64,000 bases of DNA from Jatrophihabitans telluris. Its GTDB lineage: Bacteria > Actinomycetota > Actinomycetes > Mycobacteriales > Jatrophihabitantaceae. This document shows, one piece after another, positions 23,894-32,618 of this stretch; within the stretch, counting starts at the first letter, position 1; each line of letters begins with the position of its first letter. The stretch lies in contig NZ_CP097332.1 of the NCBI RefSeq assembly GCF_023516435.1, positions 3,038,001 through 3,102,000 of the forward strand, written 5' to 3'. The notes below the pieces were generated by a model. That model was not told where the DNA came from. It searched no databases and saw nothing but the letters and a program-made list of their open reading frames with translations. Position numbers and translations under genes: made by a program.

Positions 23894-24861
23894 AGCTCCC
23901 GCAGCCGCGGCAGGACCTTCGTGGCGTAGAACTCGAAGAAGCCTTCGGCGCTGGTCGAGTCGCGGGCGGCACCCACCTGGCTGATGTGAATGTCGTCGAA
24001 CCCGGCCTCGGCAAAGGGGATGAACGCATCGACGTGGGCCTGGACGTCGTCGCCACAGGTGATCGAATCGGCCACCATCTCCGGCGTGACGAGTTGGCTG
24101 GCCTGCGCGAAGTGCGCGGGACTGGGCAAGGTCTGGGCCAACTCCCCCGGCAGGGACTCGTTTGCCCACAACGCGTGCGCCGTCCTGACGGCCGCCTCCC
24201 GATCACCGGACCAGCAGACCTTGTAGCCGGCCTGCATGGGCTTGCCCTCGCCGCCGTTGTCGCGAAACACCCGGATGAGGTCCTGGTCCGGCTTCGTCGT
24301 GACGTACCCGTCGCCGATCCGGCCGGCCAACGCCGAAGCCTTCGGCCCGAAGCCGGAGATGTATACCGGTGGCGGCTGGGCGGGCAACGTGAAGAGCCGA
24401 GCGTTCTCGACCTGGTAGTGCGGGCCGTGGTGGTTGACGTACTCGCCGCTCCACAGGGCGCGCATGACCTCGACGGCCTCCTCGAGCATGGCCAGCCGCT
24501 CATCGGCGTTCGGCCACCGAGCGGCGGTTATGTGCTCGTTCAGCGCTTCGCCGCTGCCCACACCAAGGACGAACCTGCCGTTGGTCAGGTGTGCGGCGGT
24601 TGCCGCTGCCTGGGCCACGATTGCCGGATGGATGCGCACTGTCGGGCAGGTCACCGCCGTCGCGATGGGCAGGCTGGTGACCTGAGAAAGCGCGCCGATG
24701 ACGGACCAGACGAACGGGGAGTTGCCCTGCTCGTCGTTCCACGGGTGGAAGTGGTCGGAGATCCACAGGCAGTCGAAGCCGGCCTGTTCGGCCAGCTTCG
24801 CCTGCTCGATGACCTGATGAGCGTCGTATTCTTCGCACGACAAGAAGTAGCCGATCCGCAT
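23890..24861 (-). CDS. F420-dependent LLM-class oxidoreductase (glucose-6-phosphate dehydrogenase-like)
   Basis: A 323-residue luciferase-like TIM-barrel protein starting MRIGYFLSCEEYDAHQVIEQ. The stretches CLWISDHFHPWNDEQGNSPF, VGSGEALNEHI and GEYVNHHGPHYQVENARLF follow the F420-dependent G6PD-related group. These enzymes use deazaflavin F420 to oxidise or reduce small molecules. The start has GGGAGG five bases upstream. It is the first gene of a coupled operon with a GH15 hydrolase and a PhoU-like gene. G6PD activity is plausible beside a glucose-releasing hydrolase, but related subfamilies have other substrates. Confidence 0.82.
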   Translation of the reverse strand: MRIGYFLSCEEYDAHQVIEQAKLAEQAGFDCLWISDHFHPWNDEQGNSPFVWSVIGALSQVTSLPIATAVTCPTVRIHPAIVAQAAATAAHLTNGRFVLGVGSGEALNEHITAARWPNADERLAMLEEAVEVMRALWSGEYVNHHGPHYQVENARLFTLPAQPPPVYISGFGPKASALAGRIGDGYVTTKPDQDLIRVFRDNGGEGKPMQAGYKVCWSGDREAAVRTAHALWANESLPGELAQTLPSPAHFAQASQLVTPEMVADSITCGDDVQAHVDAFIPFAEAGFDDIHISQVGAARDSTSAEGFFEFYATKVLPRLREL

Positions 24862-24927
24862 TGTGCCTCCCTGAGGCATCTCCGCGAGCCGGACTGGTGC
24901 TTGAGGCCGTCACTCGCTCCATTGACC

Positions 24928-26400
24928 CTAGCGGTCGGCCCCGGGTGCCCGCACCCTCGCCCGCCGTGGTGTCGACCTGCCGACCACGGCGGCTCCGACC
25001 ACAGCCACCGCGCAGGCGGCCCAGAGGGCGTGGTGAAGGCCGGTGACGTAACCAGCCGGGTCGCCGCCGAAGGCCGACGCGGTGGGAATGAAGCTGCCCA
25101 GGGTGGCGATGCCGAGCGCGACTCCGGTCTGGCGGAAGGTGTCGTTGATCCCGGTGGCCAAACCAGCCTGCGTAGCAGCGCTTTCCTGCAGGACGAGGCC
25201 GCTCATCACCGGGTTGAACACGCCGGTGGCCCCGCAGGCCAGCACGATGCCGGGCATGGTCGCCACCCATGACGAATGTTCGTCGGCCAGGGTCAGCAAC
25301 GCGAGACCGGCGGCGACGCCGAGCAGCGAGACCGCCAGGGCCACAGTGGGCCTGACTCGGCCGACAAGCTTCGAGGTGGACGCGGCGACGACGATCATCA
25401 GCAAGGTGCCCGGAAGGTAGATTGCTCCGGTTTGCACGGGGGAAAGCCCGAGCACCCCCTGGGCGTACAACGAGACATAGAGCAACACCGCGAACAGCGA
25501 CGATGATATGGCGAAGGCCGCGACCTGGGTTGTGGCGAAGACCCGGTTCGCGAACATCGGCAGCGGCAACATCGGGTGCGAGGATCCGTGCTCGATGGCG
25601 AGGAACGCGATCAGGCAGGACACACCGCCGCCCAGACACAGCAGAACCAGCGCGGACGTCCAACCGTCGGCGTCGCCACGGAGCAGGCCGGTGATGAGGG
25701 CGAGCAGGGCCGCGGTCAGCACCGTCTGGCCGGGCCAGTCGATGCGCCGGGGATGGGGGTCTTGAGATTCCTCCACCCACCGCAGCGCCACGGCCGCGAC
25801 CAGGACCCCGATCGGCACGTTGATGAGGAAGATCCATCGCCAGCCGGCGTGTTCGGTGAGCAGTCCACCCACCAACGGACCGATGGCGAACGAGGCGCCG
25901 ATGGTGGCGCCGAAAGCGGCCAGCGCGGCCGTGCGGCCGTTGCGGTCGGGAAAGGCGTGTCCGAGCAGCGCGAGCGGCACCGCGAACAGCGCTGCCGCAC
26001 CGATACCCTGCACGGCGCGGGTTGCCACGAGCAGTCCGGCGGACCCGGCGGCGCTGCAGCCGAGGGAACCAAGGCTGAAGACCGCGAGACCGGCGAGCAG
26101 GATCCGCCGGCGTCCAAGCCGGTCGGCCAACGAGCCGGCGGTGAGCACGAGGGCCGCAAGCGGCAGGGTGTACGCATCGACCGCCCACTGCACGCCAGGC
26201 AGATCGGTGTGCAGGTCCAGAGCGATGCTGGTCAGAGCGGTGTTCACGACGGCGATGTCGAGCATCAGCATCGCGGTGGCGATACACACGACGGCCAGCG
26301 TGATCCGGGAGCTCGTTGACTGCCGGGTGGCCCGCTTTCGGCCGGTATTGCCGAGCGATTCTGTCGGCGTGAACGCGGACTGGTCGACGGTGCTGGTCAT
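24928..26400 (-). CDS. MFS drug transporter, DHA2 (EmrB/QacA) family
   Basis: A 490-residue membrane protein with fourteen predicted helices. Motif A is LTAGSLADRLGRRRILLAGL, with LDIAVVNTALTSIALDL in TM1 (motif D1) and GPLVGGLLTEHAGWRWIFLINVPIG in the motif-C region. It is likely a proton-driven exporter of toxic compounds. I take the ATG at 26398-26400 (MTSTVDQSAF), which overlaps the stop of the upstream membrane protein gene (ATGA). A much longer open frame, to 27657, exists but runs through other genes. The divergent HTH/NB-ARC gene is its likely regulator. Confidence 0.88.
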   Translation of the reverse strand: MTSTVDQSAFTPTESLGNTGRKRATRQSTSSRITLAVVCIATAMLMLDIAVVNTALTSIALDLHTDLPGVQWAVDAYTLPLAALVLTAGSLADRLGRRRILLAGLAVFSLGSLGCSAAGSAGLLVATRAVQGIGAAALFAVPLALLGHAFPDRNGRTAALAAFGATIGASFAIGPLVGGLLTEHAGWRWIFLINVPIGVLVAAVALRWVEESQDPHPRRIDWPGQTVLTAALLALITGLLRGDADGWTSALVLLCLGGGVSCLIAFLAIEHGSSHPMLPLPMFANRVFATTQVAAFAISSSLFAVLLYVSLYAQGVLGLSPVQTGAIYLPGTLLMIVVAASTSKLVGRVRPTVALAVSLLGVAAGLALLTLADEHSSWVATMPGIVLACGATGVFNPVMSGLVLQESAATQAGLATGINDTFRQTGVALGIATLGSFIPTASAFGGDPAGYVTGLHHALWAACAVAVVGAAVVGRSTPRRARVRAPGADR

Positions 26401-26891
26401 GATCGCCGCCGCGAGGAGCCGACCGGTGGGGTCGAGGTGATGACGACACCACGGAGGTTCTGCACGCTCAGATAGAGCGCCAGCATCAACAGCCCCGTGT
26501 AGACGTCGTTCTCGAACCACCCGAACGTGGTCTGCTGGGCGATGGTGAAGGTGGCGGGATAGACGAACAGGGCGACCGCGATGAGGGCGCTCAGCGCAAT
26601 CGCGACGGTCCACATCGAGCGTCGGCCCGTGTTTCGGCTCAAGGCGGCCAGACCGAACCCGACGGCGTAGAAACACCATGCGGCCGGCGCCATCGCGTCG
26701 AAGCTCGAGTCGGCGGTTCCGACCGCGGTGAGGTAGACCGTGTAGACGGCCGACAGCGCGAACGCCGCGAAAACCGCAATGCTGGTCTGCTGACGGTAGG
26801 TACGGATTCGGGCCGCCGGCCACGAAGGGTCTGGTTGAACCGCGCCGCGGCCGGAGTCGACACGGCCTGGCTGCTTGCTTGTCGTAGTCAT
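26397..26891 (-). CDS. Four-TM membrane protein of unknown function
   Basis: A 164-residue protein starting MTTTSKQPGRVD after a conventional spacing. Four hydrophobic helices are visible: SIAVFAAFALSAVYTVYLTA, APAAWCFYAVGFGLAAL, TVAIALSALIAVALFVYP, and VYTGLLMLALYLSVQNL. No enzymatic motif is seen. It is coupled to the MFS exporter by an ATGA overlap and read first, so it may assist or be regulated with that pump. The start is chosen at 26891 because the longer reading to 26945 adds an unlike, Cys/Pro-rich segment. Confidence 0.72.
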   Translation of the reverse strand: MTTTSKQPGRVDSGRGAVQPDPSWPAARIRTYRQQTSIAVFAAFALSAVYTVYLTAVGTADSSFDAMAPAAWCFYAVGFGLAALSRNTGRRSMWTVAIALSALIAVALFVYPATFTIAQQTTFGWFENDVYTGLLMLALYLSVQNLRGVVITSTPPVGSSRRRS

Positions 26892-26991
26892 GGGCACAAC
26901 CCTGGCGGCCACGCCGAGACCAGGACACCCACAACGCCACCACATCAGGTCTACAGTCGTCCGGCTCCCGGTTGCCGACCCCGATCGTTGT

Positions 26992-26997
26992 TAGGAT
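26992..26997 (+). promoter_or_regulatory. -10 hexamer TAGGAT of a likely leaderless promoter
   Basis: TAGGAT ends seven bases before the GTG start at 27004, the distance expected between a -10 box and the first transcribed base. There is no ribosome-binding site, so the transcript probably begins at the start codon. A convincing -35 box is not seen. Confidence 0.5.
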
Positions 26998-27003
26998 TCG
27001 GCC

Positions 27004-29361
27004 GTGGCGGCGCACGAGCCCGACGAGGCAGACTTCGCCGTGCGTTTGCGGCGCTTTCGCACAGCCGCCGCGCTGACTCAAGAGGAACTCGCAGACCGGG
27101 CCGGGCTGTCCCACAAGGCCATCGGCGCGCTGGAGCGCGGCGAACGGCGCCGTCCCTACCCGAATACGGTCCGCGCGCTCGCCGACGCGCTGGGTCTGGA
27201 AGCTGCCGATCGCGCCGAACTCGTCCGCGCGGCGACCGGATCTGTTGTCACGGCCGGTTCGCCCGACCTGGTCGGCGAACGCGCTAACCGATTCCGCCTT
27301 ACCGCCGCAGCGCCGTTGATCGGCCGAGGCGCCGAACTGAGCGAGCTGCTCGCCCTGCTCCGGTCGGGACCGTCCAGGCTGATCACCCTGACCGGACCGG
27401 GAGGTGTGGGAAAGACGAGTCTGGCGCTTGCCGCTGCTGCTGAATTCGGCGCTGAATTCGCCGGCGAGGTCGCCGGAGAGATCGCCGGCGTGGTCACTGT
27501 GGTCGACCTGGCCGGCGTCCGGGAGGCGGGGCTGGTGCTGCCCGCGGTGGCTCGCTCGTACGGCCTGCAGCTCAGCACCCGCGACGAGGTGCTCCAGGTG
27601 TTGACGGCACACCTGCAGGACCGGCCTCGGCTGCTGGTGCTGGACAACCTGGAACACCTGCTCGCGGCGGCGGCGGACATCGCCGACGTGGTCGCCGCCT
27701 GCCCGTGCCTGCGGCTGCTGGCCACCAGCCGCGCTCCCCTGCGCGTCCGCGTGGAACGGGACTACCCGCTCGGGCCTCTTGCTCTTCCCCGGTCGACGGA
27801 CGTCAACGCGGTTGCGGCGTCACCCGCGGCCCGGCTGTTACTGGACCGCGCCGGCGCCGCCCGGGACTTTGCCCTCAGCCCACGGACCGCCGCATCGATC
27901 GCCCAGATCTGCCACCGTCTCGACGGAATTCCGCTGGCCCTGGAACTGGCCGCTGCCCACGCCCGGTTCCTGGGGCCGCAGGCTCTGTTGGCGCGCTTGG
28001 ACCAGGCCGTCGCCTCGCCTCGATCGCGCGATCGCCCAGCTCGGCAATCGACGATGCGGGCAACGATGGACTGGAGTGTCGAGCTGTTGACCGCGGACGA
28101 GCAGGCTCTGCTCGCTCGGCTGTCGGTGTTCGCGGGCGGATTCACCATCGAGGCGGTGGAGGTGGTGGCCGCCGAAGGCCTGGACACCTTCACGGCGCTG
28201 GGCGGCCTGGTGGAGCAATCCCTGGTGATGCCTGGCCGGGCACCTGCTGCCCCGTACAGGCTGCTGGAACCGGTGCGGCAGTACGCCGCCGCCCGGCTCA
28301 GCGCGGACCAGACCGCCGGCCTGGCCGCCCGGCACGCCGCGTACTACGCAGACCTCGCTCGAAGCGCTCGTGACGGCTTGCGCAGCGCCGATCAGGCCGG
28401 CTGGCTCGACCGGCTGGAACGCGAGCATGCCAACCTCACGGCCGCCGTCACGACGCTGATCGATATCGGACACCGATCAGCCGCCGGAGGGGTGTTGGCC
28501 GACACCTGGCTGTACTGGGCGCTGCGGGGCGCCGCCGGCGAGGGTCTGGGCTGGGCGGCTCGAGTGCTGCAGGCACCCGATGCGCTGAGCACGTCCGGCC
28601 GCGGGGCCGCACAGCTTGCCGTAGCCGGATTGCGTTACGCCACTGGGGATCCGGTAGGCATGTATGCGGCTGCAGCCGAGGCCGCGGCTGAGCTTCGGGA
28701 CTCTCCCGACTCGCACCGGCTTCGGGAAGCACTCGTCCTGCTGGGATCGGCAGCCGCGTTCGTCGGCGACTTCGAGGCGGCCTGGGAGCATCTGGCGTCC
28801 GCGGAAGCCGAAAGTCGCGCGGTGGCCGATCTCTGGGCGCTTGCGCACGCGCTCGCGGCTCACGGTCAGCTGCACCTTCGGACGAACGACTTCCAGGCGG
28901 GGCGCAGGTCCCTGGACGAGGCTGAGGTGGTCTCGCGCCGCCTGGGCAGTCCGTTCACATTGGCCACGGTGCTCAACGTCAACGCCGGGCTTCTTCTTTC
29001 CGTGGGCGAGGACGAGGCGGCGCTGGTCCGCCTGGAGGAGGCTGCGCAGCTGTCGATCGGGCTCGCGAGCAATTGGAACCTCATCGTCACTCTGCCGGCG
29101 CTCGCGCTCGTGGCCACCCGGCAAGAACTGCCGCAGCTTGCGGTCGCGTTGTTCTCCGCCGCTGAACGCGCCGCGAACGCCTCGTCGCTGGTCGTGGCGT
29201 TCCCGCCGTACCTGGAGTCGACGGACCACTGCCTACGTGGCCTGCACTCCGTACTCAGCGACGAGGAATTCGAGCGCGCGTGGGAGCGCGGCCGCAGCCT
29301 CGACCTTCGCGAGATCGATGGCTGGGTGTCCTCGATCAGAGCCCGGCTCGGACCGCGGTGA
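27004..29361 (+). CDS. HTH / NB-ARC ATPase / TPR-like regulator
   Basis: A 785-residue STAND-type regulator. Residues 10-75 form an XRE-type HTH (LTQEELADRAGLSHKAIGAL). The NB-ARC ATPase follows with LIGRGAELSELLALL, Walker A TGPGGVGKTS (130-139) and Walker B LLVLDNLEHLL (210-220). The C-terminal 400 residues are repeated helical hairpins of TPR character. Such proteins act as ligand-triggered transcriptional switches, and it faces the MFS exporter operon across 112 bp, so it probably controls that pump. The GTG start has a -10 box exactly seven bases upstream. Its 3' end overlaps the hemerythrin gene by 26 bp. The signal is unknown. Confidence 0.85.
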   Translation: MAAHEPDEADFAVRLRRFRTAAALTQEELADRAGLSHKAIGALERGERRRPYPNTVRALADALGLEAADRAELVRAATGSVVTAGSPDLVGERANRFRLTAAAPLIGRGAELSELLALLRSGPSRLITLTGPGGVGKTSLALAAAAEFGAEFAGEVAGEIAGVVTVVDLAGVREAGLVLPAVARSYGLQLSTRDEVLQVLTAHLQDRPRLLVLDNLEHLLAAAADIADVVAACPCLRLLATSRAPLRVRVERDYPLGPLALPRSTDVNAVAASPAARLLLDRAGAARDFALSPRTAASIAQICHRLDGIPLALELAAAHARFLGPQALLARLDQAVASPRSRDRPARQSTMRATMDWSVELLTADEQALLARLSVFAGGFTIEAVEVVAAEGLDTFTALGGLVEQSLVMPGRAPAAPYRLLEPVRQYAAARLSADQTAGLAARHAAYYADLARSARDGLRSADQAGWLDRLEREHANLTAAVTTLIDIGHRSAAGGVLADTWLYWALRGAAGEGLGWAARVLQAPDALSTSGRGAAQLAVAGLRYATGDPVGMYAAAAEAAAELRDSPDSHRLREALVLLGSAAAFVGDFEAAWEHLASAEAESRAVADLWALAHALAAHGQLHLRTNDFQAGRRSLDEAEVVSRRLGSPFTLATVLNVNAGLLLSVGEDEAALVRLEEAAQLSIGLASNWNLIVTLPALALVATRQELPQLAVALFSAAERAANASSLVVAFPPYLESTDHCLRGLHSVLSDEEFERAWERGRSLDLREIDGWVSSIRARLGPR

Positions 29362-30010
29362 CGTATCGCCGGTAGCGCCAGGCACCCCACGTCCGCAGCA
29401 GGATGCGGATGGGGGCTGGAACCGCGCTCAACATCGCGTGACGCTCCGAAGGCGAAGCGTCCTCCAGGATCATCCCGCACATGATGGGGAGCTCGGATTT
29501 CTTCATCGCGGCCAATCCGTGTTCGCCCAGTGCGTTCCACTCCTGTTGGGTGATGTGCCGTGCCGCCAACGGGAGGATGTGCGCCTCCTCCTCGTCGAGG
29601 TGTTCCAGCAGCGCCGTTCGCAGTGCGCTGACCGTGGTGGCGACCTCCTCCGTGACGGCGGGCCGCAACTCGGACTCCCAGCGGGTGATCGCCGGTGAGA
29701 GGCGCGCGAGGAGGTCCTCCACGTGCCGGTGCTGGCGTTCCATCCGCTCGATGAGCTCTCGTGACGGGCGTGCTCGCTCGAGCAGCAACGGCCAGAGCAG
29801 CTCGTCCTCGCCGCTGTGGTGCAGGTGCAGGCCGGCCAGCACGAGCCGCGCGTGCCGGGCGACGACAGCGGCACGTTTCGCGTCGCCGATCCCTACGCCG
29901 CGGACCAGCCGGTCGATGATGGCCAGCTCGCGGCGGAATACGCGGTGCACGACGACCATGTCGTGAACGTCGATGAGTTCCAGGGTGAGGTTGTCAGGTG
30001 TCGATGTCAT
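29336..30010 (-). CDS. Hemerythrin-domain protein
   Basis: A 224-residue cytoplasmic protein with a hemerythrin-like four-helix bundle. Candidate di-iron ligands are His in DVHDMVVVHRVF, His/His/Glu in LHLHHSGEDELLWP, His in ERQHRHVEDLL and His-Glu-His in LLEHLDEEEAHILPL. These proteins bind O2, NO or act in redox sensing. The ATG at 30008-30010 is chosen because it starts the domain; the longer frame to 31849 is antisense to the MMPL gene reading. It overlaps the convergent regulator gene and may be transcribed from its own promoter, because a strong hairpin (30171-30206) separates it from the MMPL gene. Confidence 0.85.
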   Translation of the reverse strand: MTSTPDNLTLELIDVHDMVVVHRVFRRELAIIDRLVRGVGIGDAKRAAVVARHARLVLAGLHLHHSGEDELLWPLLLERARPSRELIERMERQHRHVEDLLARLSPAITRWESELRPAVTEEVATTVSALRTALLEHLDEEEAHILPLAARHITQQEWNALGEHGLAAMKKSELPIMCGMILEDASPSERHAMLSAVPAPIRILLRTWGAWRYRRYVTAVRAGL

Positions 30011-30170
30011 GCGGTAAGCCTGTCCGGCGGCATCGCGGACAACCACCCACAGCACCCCCACGCAGCCACCACACTTGTGCTTCGGCCACGACATTCGATC
30101 CTGGCCGCCCGTCTCCCCGAAGGTCTGCTTCTCTAGGCTGTCGGCCGCCGGACCGGACCAGGCCACCCAG

Positions 30171-30206
30171 CTGGCGCGATCCGGCCGGATGGCCGGATCG
30201 CGCCAG
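30171..30206 (-). terminator. Strong hairpin after the MMPL gene
   Basis: Sixteen-base arms (CTGGCGCGATCCGGCC and its exact complement) flank a 4-base loop GGAT. It starts 8 bp beyond the MMPL stop codon on that gene's strand. The stem is perfect and GC-rich, but no T-run follows, as is common in actinobacterial terminators. It should isolate the MMPL transcript from the hemerythrin gene downstream. Confidence 0.75.
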
Positions 30207-30213
30207 ACCCAGG

Positions 30214-32403
30214 TCAATGGGAAAACGTCACCGACGGCAGCACCCTCCCGAGCCAGGCGGGAAGGTGCCACGCGGCGTGCCCGGCGATGCGAAGCACCAC
30301 GGGCAGCACGAGGAGGCGGACGAGCAGGGCGTCGAGAAACACGGCGACGGCCAGGATGATGCCCATTTCCTTCGGGGCGAGCGGGCCGGCCAGGGCGAAG
30401 GTCAGGAACACCGCGACCATGACGGCGGCGGCAGCCAGGACGACCCGGCCGGAGGTCTGCAGCGCCATCCGCATCGCGTAGTCGGGGTTGCCGGTGCGGT
30501 CGTAGTGCTCGCGGGCCGAGGACAGCAGAAACAGGGTGTAGTCCATGGCGACGCCCGACAGCATGGCGCCGAAGAACAACGGCCCCCAGGCGTCCACGAA
30601 GCCCTGCGGCTCGAAGGCGAGCGCGCCGGACAGGTGGCCGTCCTGGAAGATCCACGTGGCGACGCCGAATGCCGCGGCAATCGAGGCGAGGTTGGTCACC
30701 ACACCGGCGAAGGCGACGAGCGGGGAGCCGAGAGCGACCAGCAGCAGGAGGAAGCCCAGGCCGATGAGCAGACCGAACACCAGAGGCGTCCGCGCGGCGA
30801 TCACCCTTTCCAGATCGTGGTTCTCCGCCGCAGCGCCGCCGACGAGCGAGCCCGTTGGCAGCTCCCTGCGCAGTCGTTCGATGCTCGCCCCGGTGGCCTT
30901 CGCCGAGGCGTCCGTGGTCGGGGTCGCCAGGGTCAGGCTCCATCCTTGGCTGATTCCCGCCGGCATCACTGCGGCGATACCGCGATCTTCGCCGAGCGTG
31001 GTGAGCGCGATGGGCGTATCCGGCCGCCGGGTGAGCACGGACAGCGTGCCCGGTGCCCCCGGGCCGAAGGCGTCGGCGATCTGCACATAGCCGGCGCGGG
31101 CGCTCTGCGACGCTGGAATGATCGAGATGCTCGGCATTCCGGTGTGCAACGCGGTCACCGGCCAGGCGAGAAAACTCAGTAGGGCAACGGCTAGACCACC
31201 GGCCAGCCACGGTCGGCGGTGAAGCAAAGCGCCCCAGCGGTCCAGTACCCGTGATAGGCCCGAGGGCGATCGGTCGTGCTTCTTGGATCGAGCGAAGCGG
31301 ATCGTGCCGGCGTCGATACGAGTGCCGAGTCGGCCGAGTACGGCGGGCAGCAGCGTCAGGGTGGCCGCGAGTACGGCCACGACGGCGAGCATGATGCCGA
31401 GCGTCACGCCTCGAAACGCCGGGCTCGGCACCAGCAGAACGGTGGACAGCGAGACCAGCACCGTGACGCTGCTGAACGCGACGGCCTTGCCCGCGGTGTC
31501 CATCGTCTCGGCTACGGCCGCGAGCGATCGAGCAGCGACGTCGGGCTCGTCTGCCCGTCCGCGCAGCGCCGCACGGAAACGAACCACGATGAACAGCGCG
31601 TAGTCGATGCCGAGCGCGAGGGCGAACATCATGGCGAAGTTCATCGCCCAGATACTCACCGGGGCCACGTGGGTGGCCAGTACAAGCGCGCCCGCTGCGG
31701 TCACCAACCCGGCGAGGGTGAGCATCAGGGGCAGGCCGGCGGCGACCAGGCTGCCGAACGCAAGGACCAGCACGACCATGGTGACGGGCCAGGACAGCAC
31801 CTCCGACCTGATCATCGCGGCGTGGTTGACCTTGTTGAAGTTCGCCCACAGCGCGCTTGATCCGGTCAGCTGCACCGTCACCGACCCGGTCGAGAGCTTT
31901 CGCAGAGGTCCGTTCAGTTCATCGGCCGCGCGGACCATGGCGTTCGCATCGGCGGCGGCACCTGCCTGCACGACCGCCGTGCGGCCGTCCCTGGAGACGC
32001 TCAGTCCAGGTTGGGGTGGCACGACCGTGCTGATGCGGCGGTCGTCCTTGAGTGCGGCCGTGATCCGGGCGATGACGCGCTGTGCGTCCGGATCGGAGAA
32101 GATCGTGCGCGTCGAATCGTGGACGACCACCTGTAGGGCGGTCGAGCCGAGGCCGGCGAAGTCCTTGGCGATCACGTCGCGGGCGGCTATCGATTGGCTG
32201 CCGCTGTCCTGCCACCCTCCGCCGGAAAGCACCGACTCCACTTGGGGCGCGAACGCGCCGAAGGCTCCGACGATGACCAGCCAGCCCACCAGTACGACGC
32301 GCAGGTGCGTGGCCGACCAGATTCCCAGTCGGGACATGCGGCCGCCGGGGGCAGCGCCTGCCGCGGCCTCCGGATATGTGAATGCTGCTCTCGTTGTGCT
32401 CAT
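30214..32403 (-). CDS. MMPL/RND-family transporter
   Basis: A 729-residue membrane protein with the two-fold MMPL plan: one N-terminal helix (VVLVGWLVIVGAFGAFAP), an extracytoplasmic domain, five helices, a second extracytoplasmic domain and five helices. The proton-relay Asp-Tyr pairs are in ALALGIDYALFIVVRFR and LSGVAMDYTLFLLS. The first loop carries GGGWQDSGSQS, usual in actinobacterial members. It probably exports lipids or drugs. I start at MSTTRAAF (ATG 32401-32403), with AAGGAG upstream. The divergent HxlR regulator faces it across 215 bp and likely controls it. Confidence 0.88.
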   Translation of the reverse strand: MSTTRAAFTYPEAAAGAAPGGRMSRLGIWSATHLRVVLVGWLVIVGAFGAFAPQVESVLSGGGWQDSGSQSIAARDVIAKDFAGLGSTALQVVVHDSTRTIFSDPDAQRVIARITAALKDDRRISTVVPPQPGLSVSRDGRTAVVQAGAAADANAMVRAADELNGPLRKLSTGSVTVQLTGSSALWANFNKVNHAAMIRSEVLSWPVTMVVLVLAFGSLVAAGLPLMLTLAGLVTAAGALVLATHVAPVSIWAMNFAMMFALALGIDYALFIVVRFRAALRGRADEPDVAARSLAAVAETMDTAGKAVAFSSVTVLVSLSTVLLVPSPAFRGVTLGIMLAVVAVLAATLTLLPAVLGRLGTRIDAGTIRFARSKKHDRSPSGLSRVLDRWGALLHRRPWLAGGLAVALLSFLAWPVTALHTGMPSISIIPASQSARAGYVQIADAFGPGAPGTLSVLTRRPDTPIALTTLGEDRGIAAVMPAGISQGWSLTLATPTTDASAKATGASIERLRRELPTGSLVGGAAAENHDLERVIAARTPLVFGLLIGLGFLLLLVALGSPLVAFAGVVTNLASIAAAFGVATWIFQDGHLSGALAFEPQGFVDAWGPLFFGAMLSGVAMDYTLFLLSSAREHYDRTGNPDYAMRMALQTSGRVVLAAAAVMVAVFLTFALAGPLAPKEMGIILAVAVFLDALLVRLLVLPVVLRIAGHAAWHLPAWLGRVLPSVTFSH

Positions 32404-32568
32404 GAGTTGTCTCCTTGAATCGTTGTCGAACACTCAGCAGCATCTGTGCTCTGACCAGGCGCGACGAGTAGCCGATTCGTACCGGGCCGGCGGACCGAAC
32501 ACGCCGGACGAACGTGGACACAACGGCGTCGGTGGCGGGACGGCCTCGCCCAATCAGGGACCTGCGAG

Positions 32569-32583
32569 GTACAACATCTGTAC
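32569..32583. promoter_or_regulatory. Short inverted repeat between MMPL and HxlR genes
   Basis: GTACA and TGTAC arms with a 5-bp spacer lie 36 bp before the HxlR start and 166 bp before the MMPL start. It is a plausible operator for the HxlR protein, but the arms are short and no other copy was found. Confidence 0.35.
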
Positions 32584-32618
32584 TAGTGGCCGCACGCCTG
32601 AGGGAGGAGAGTTTCGAC

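Noticed and set aside
26401-27657. Upstream extension of the MFS frame (909 residues in all)
   Set aside because: The extension has no conserved features and runs across the membrane protein gene and into the divergent regulator; the transporter starts normally at 26400.
30011-31849. Upstream extension of the hemerythrin frame (837 residues in all)
   Set aside because: This stretch lies within the MMPL gene on the same strand in another frame and has low-complexity Arg/Gly-rich sequence; the domain begins at 30010.
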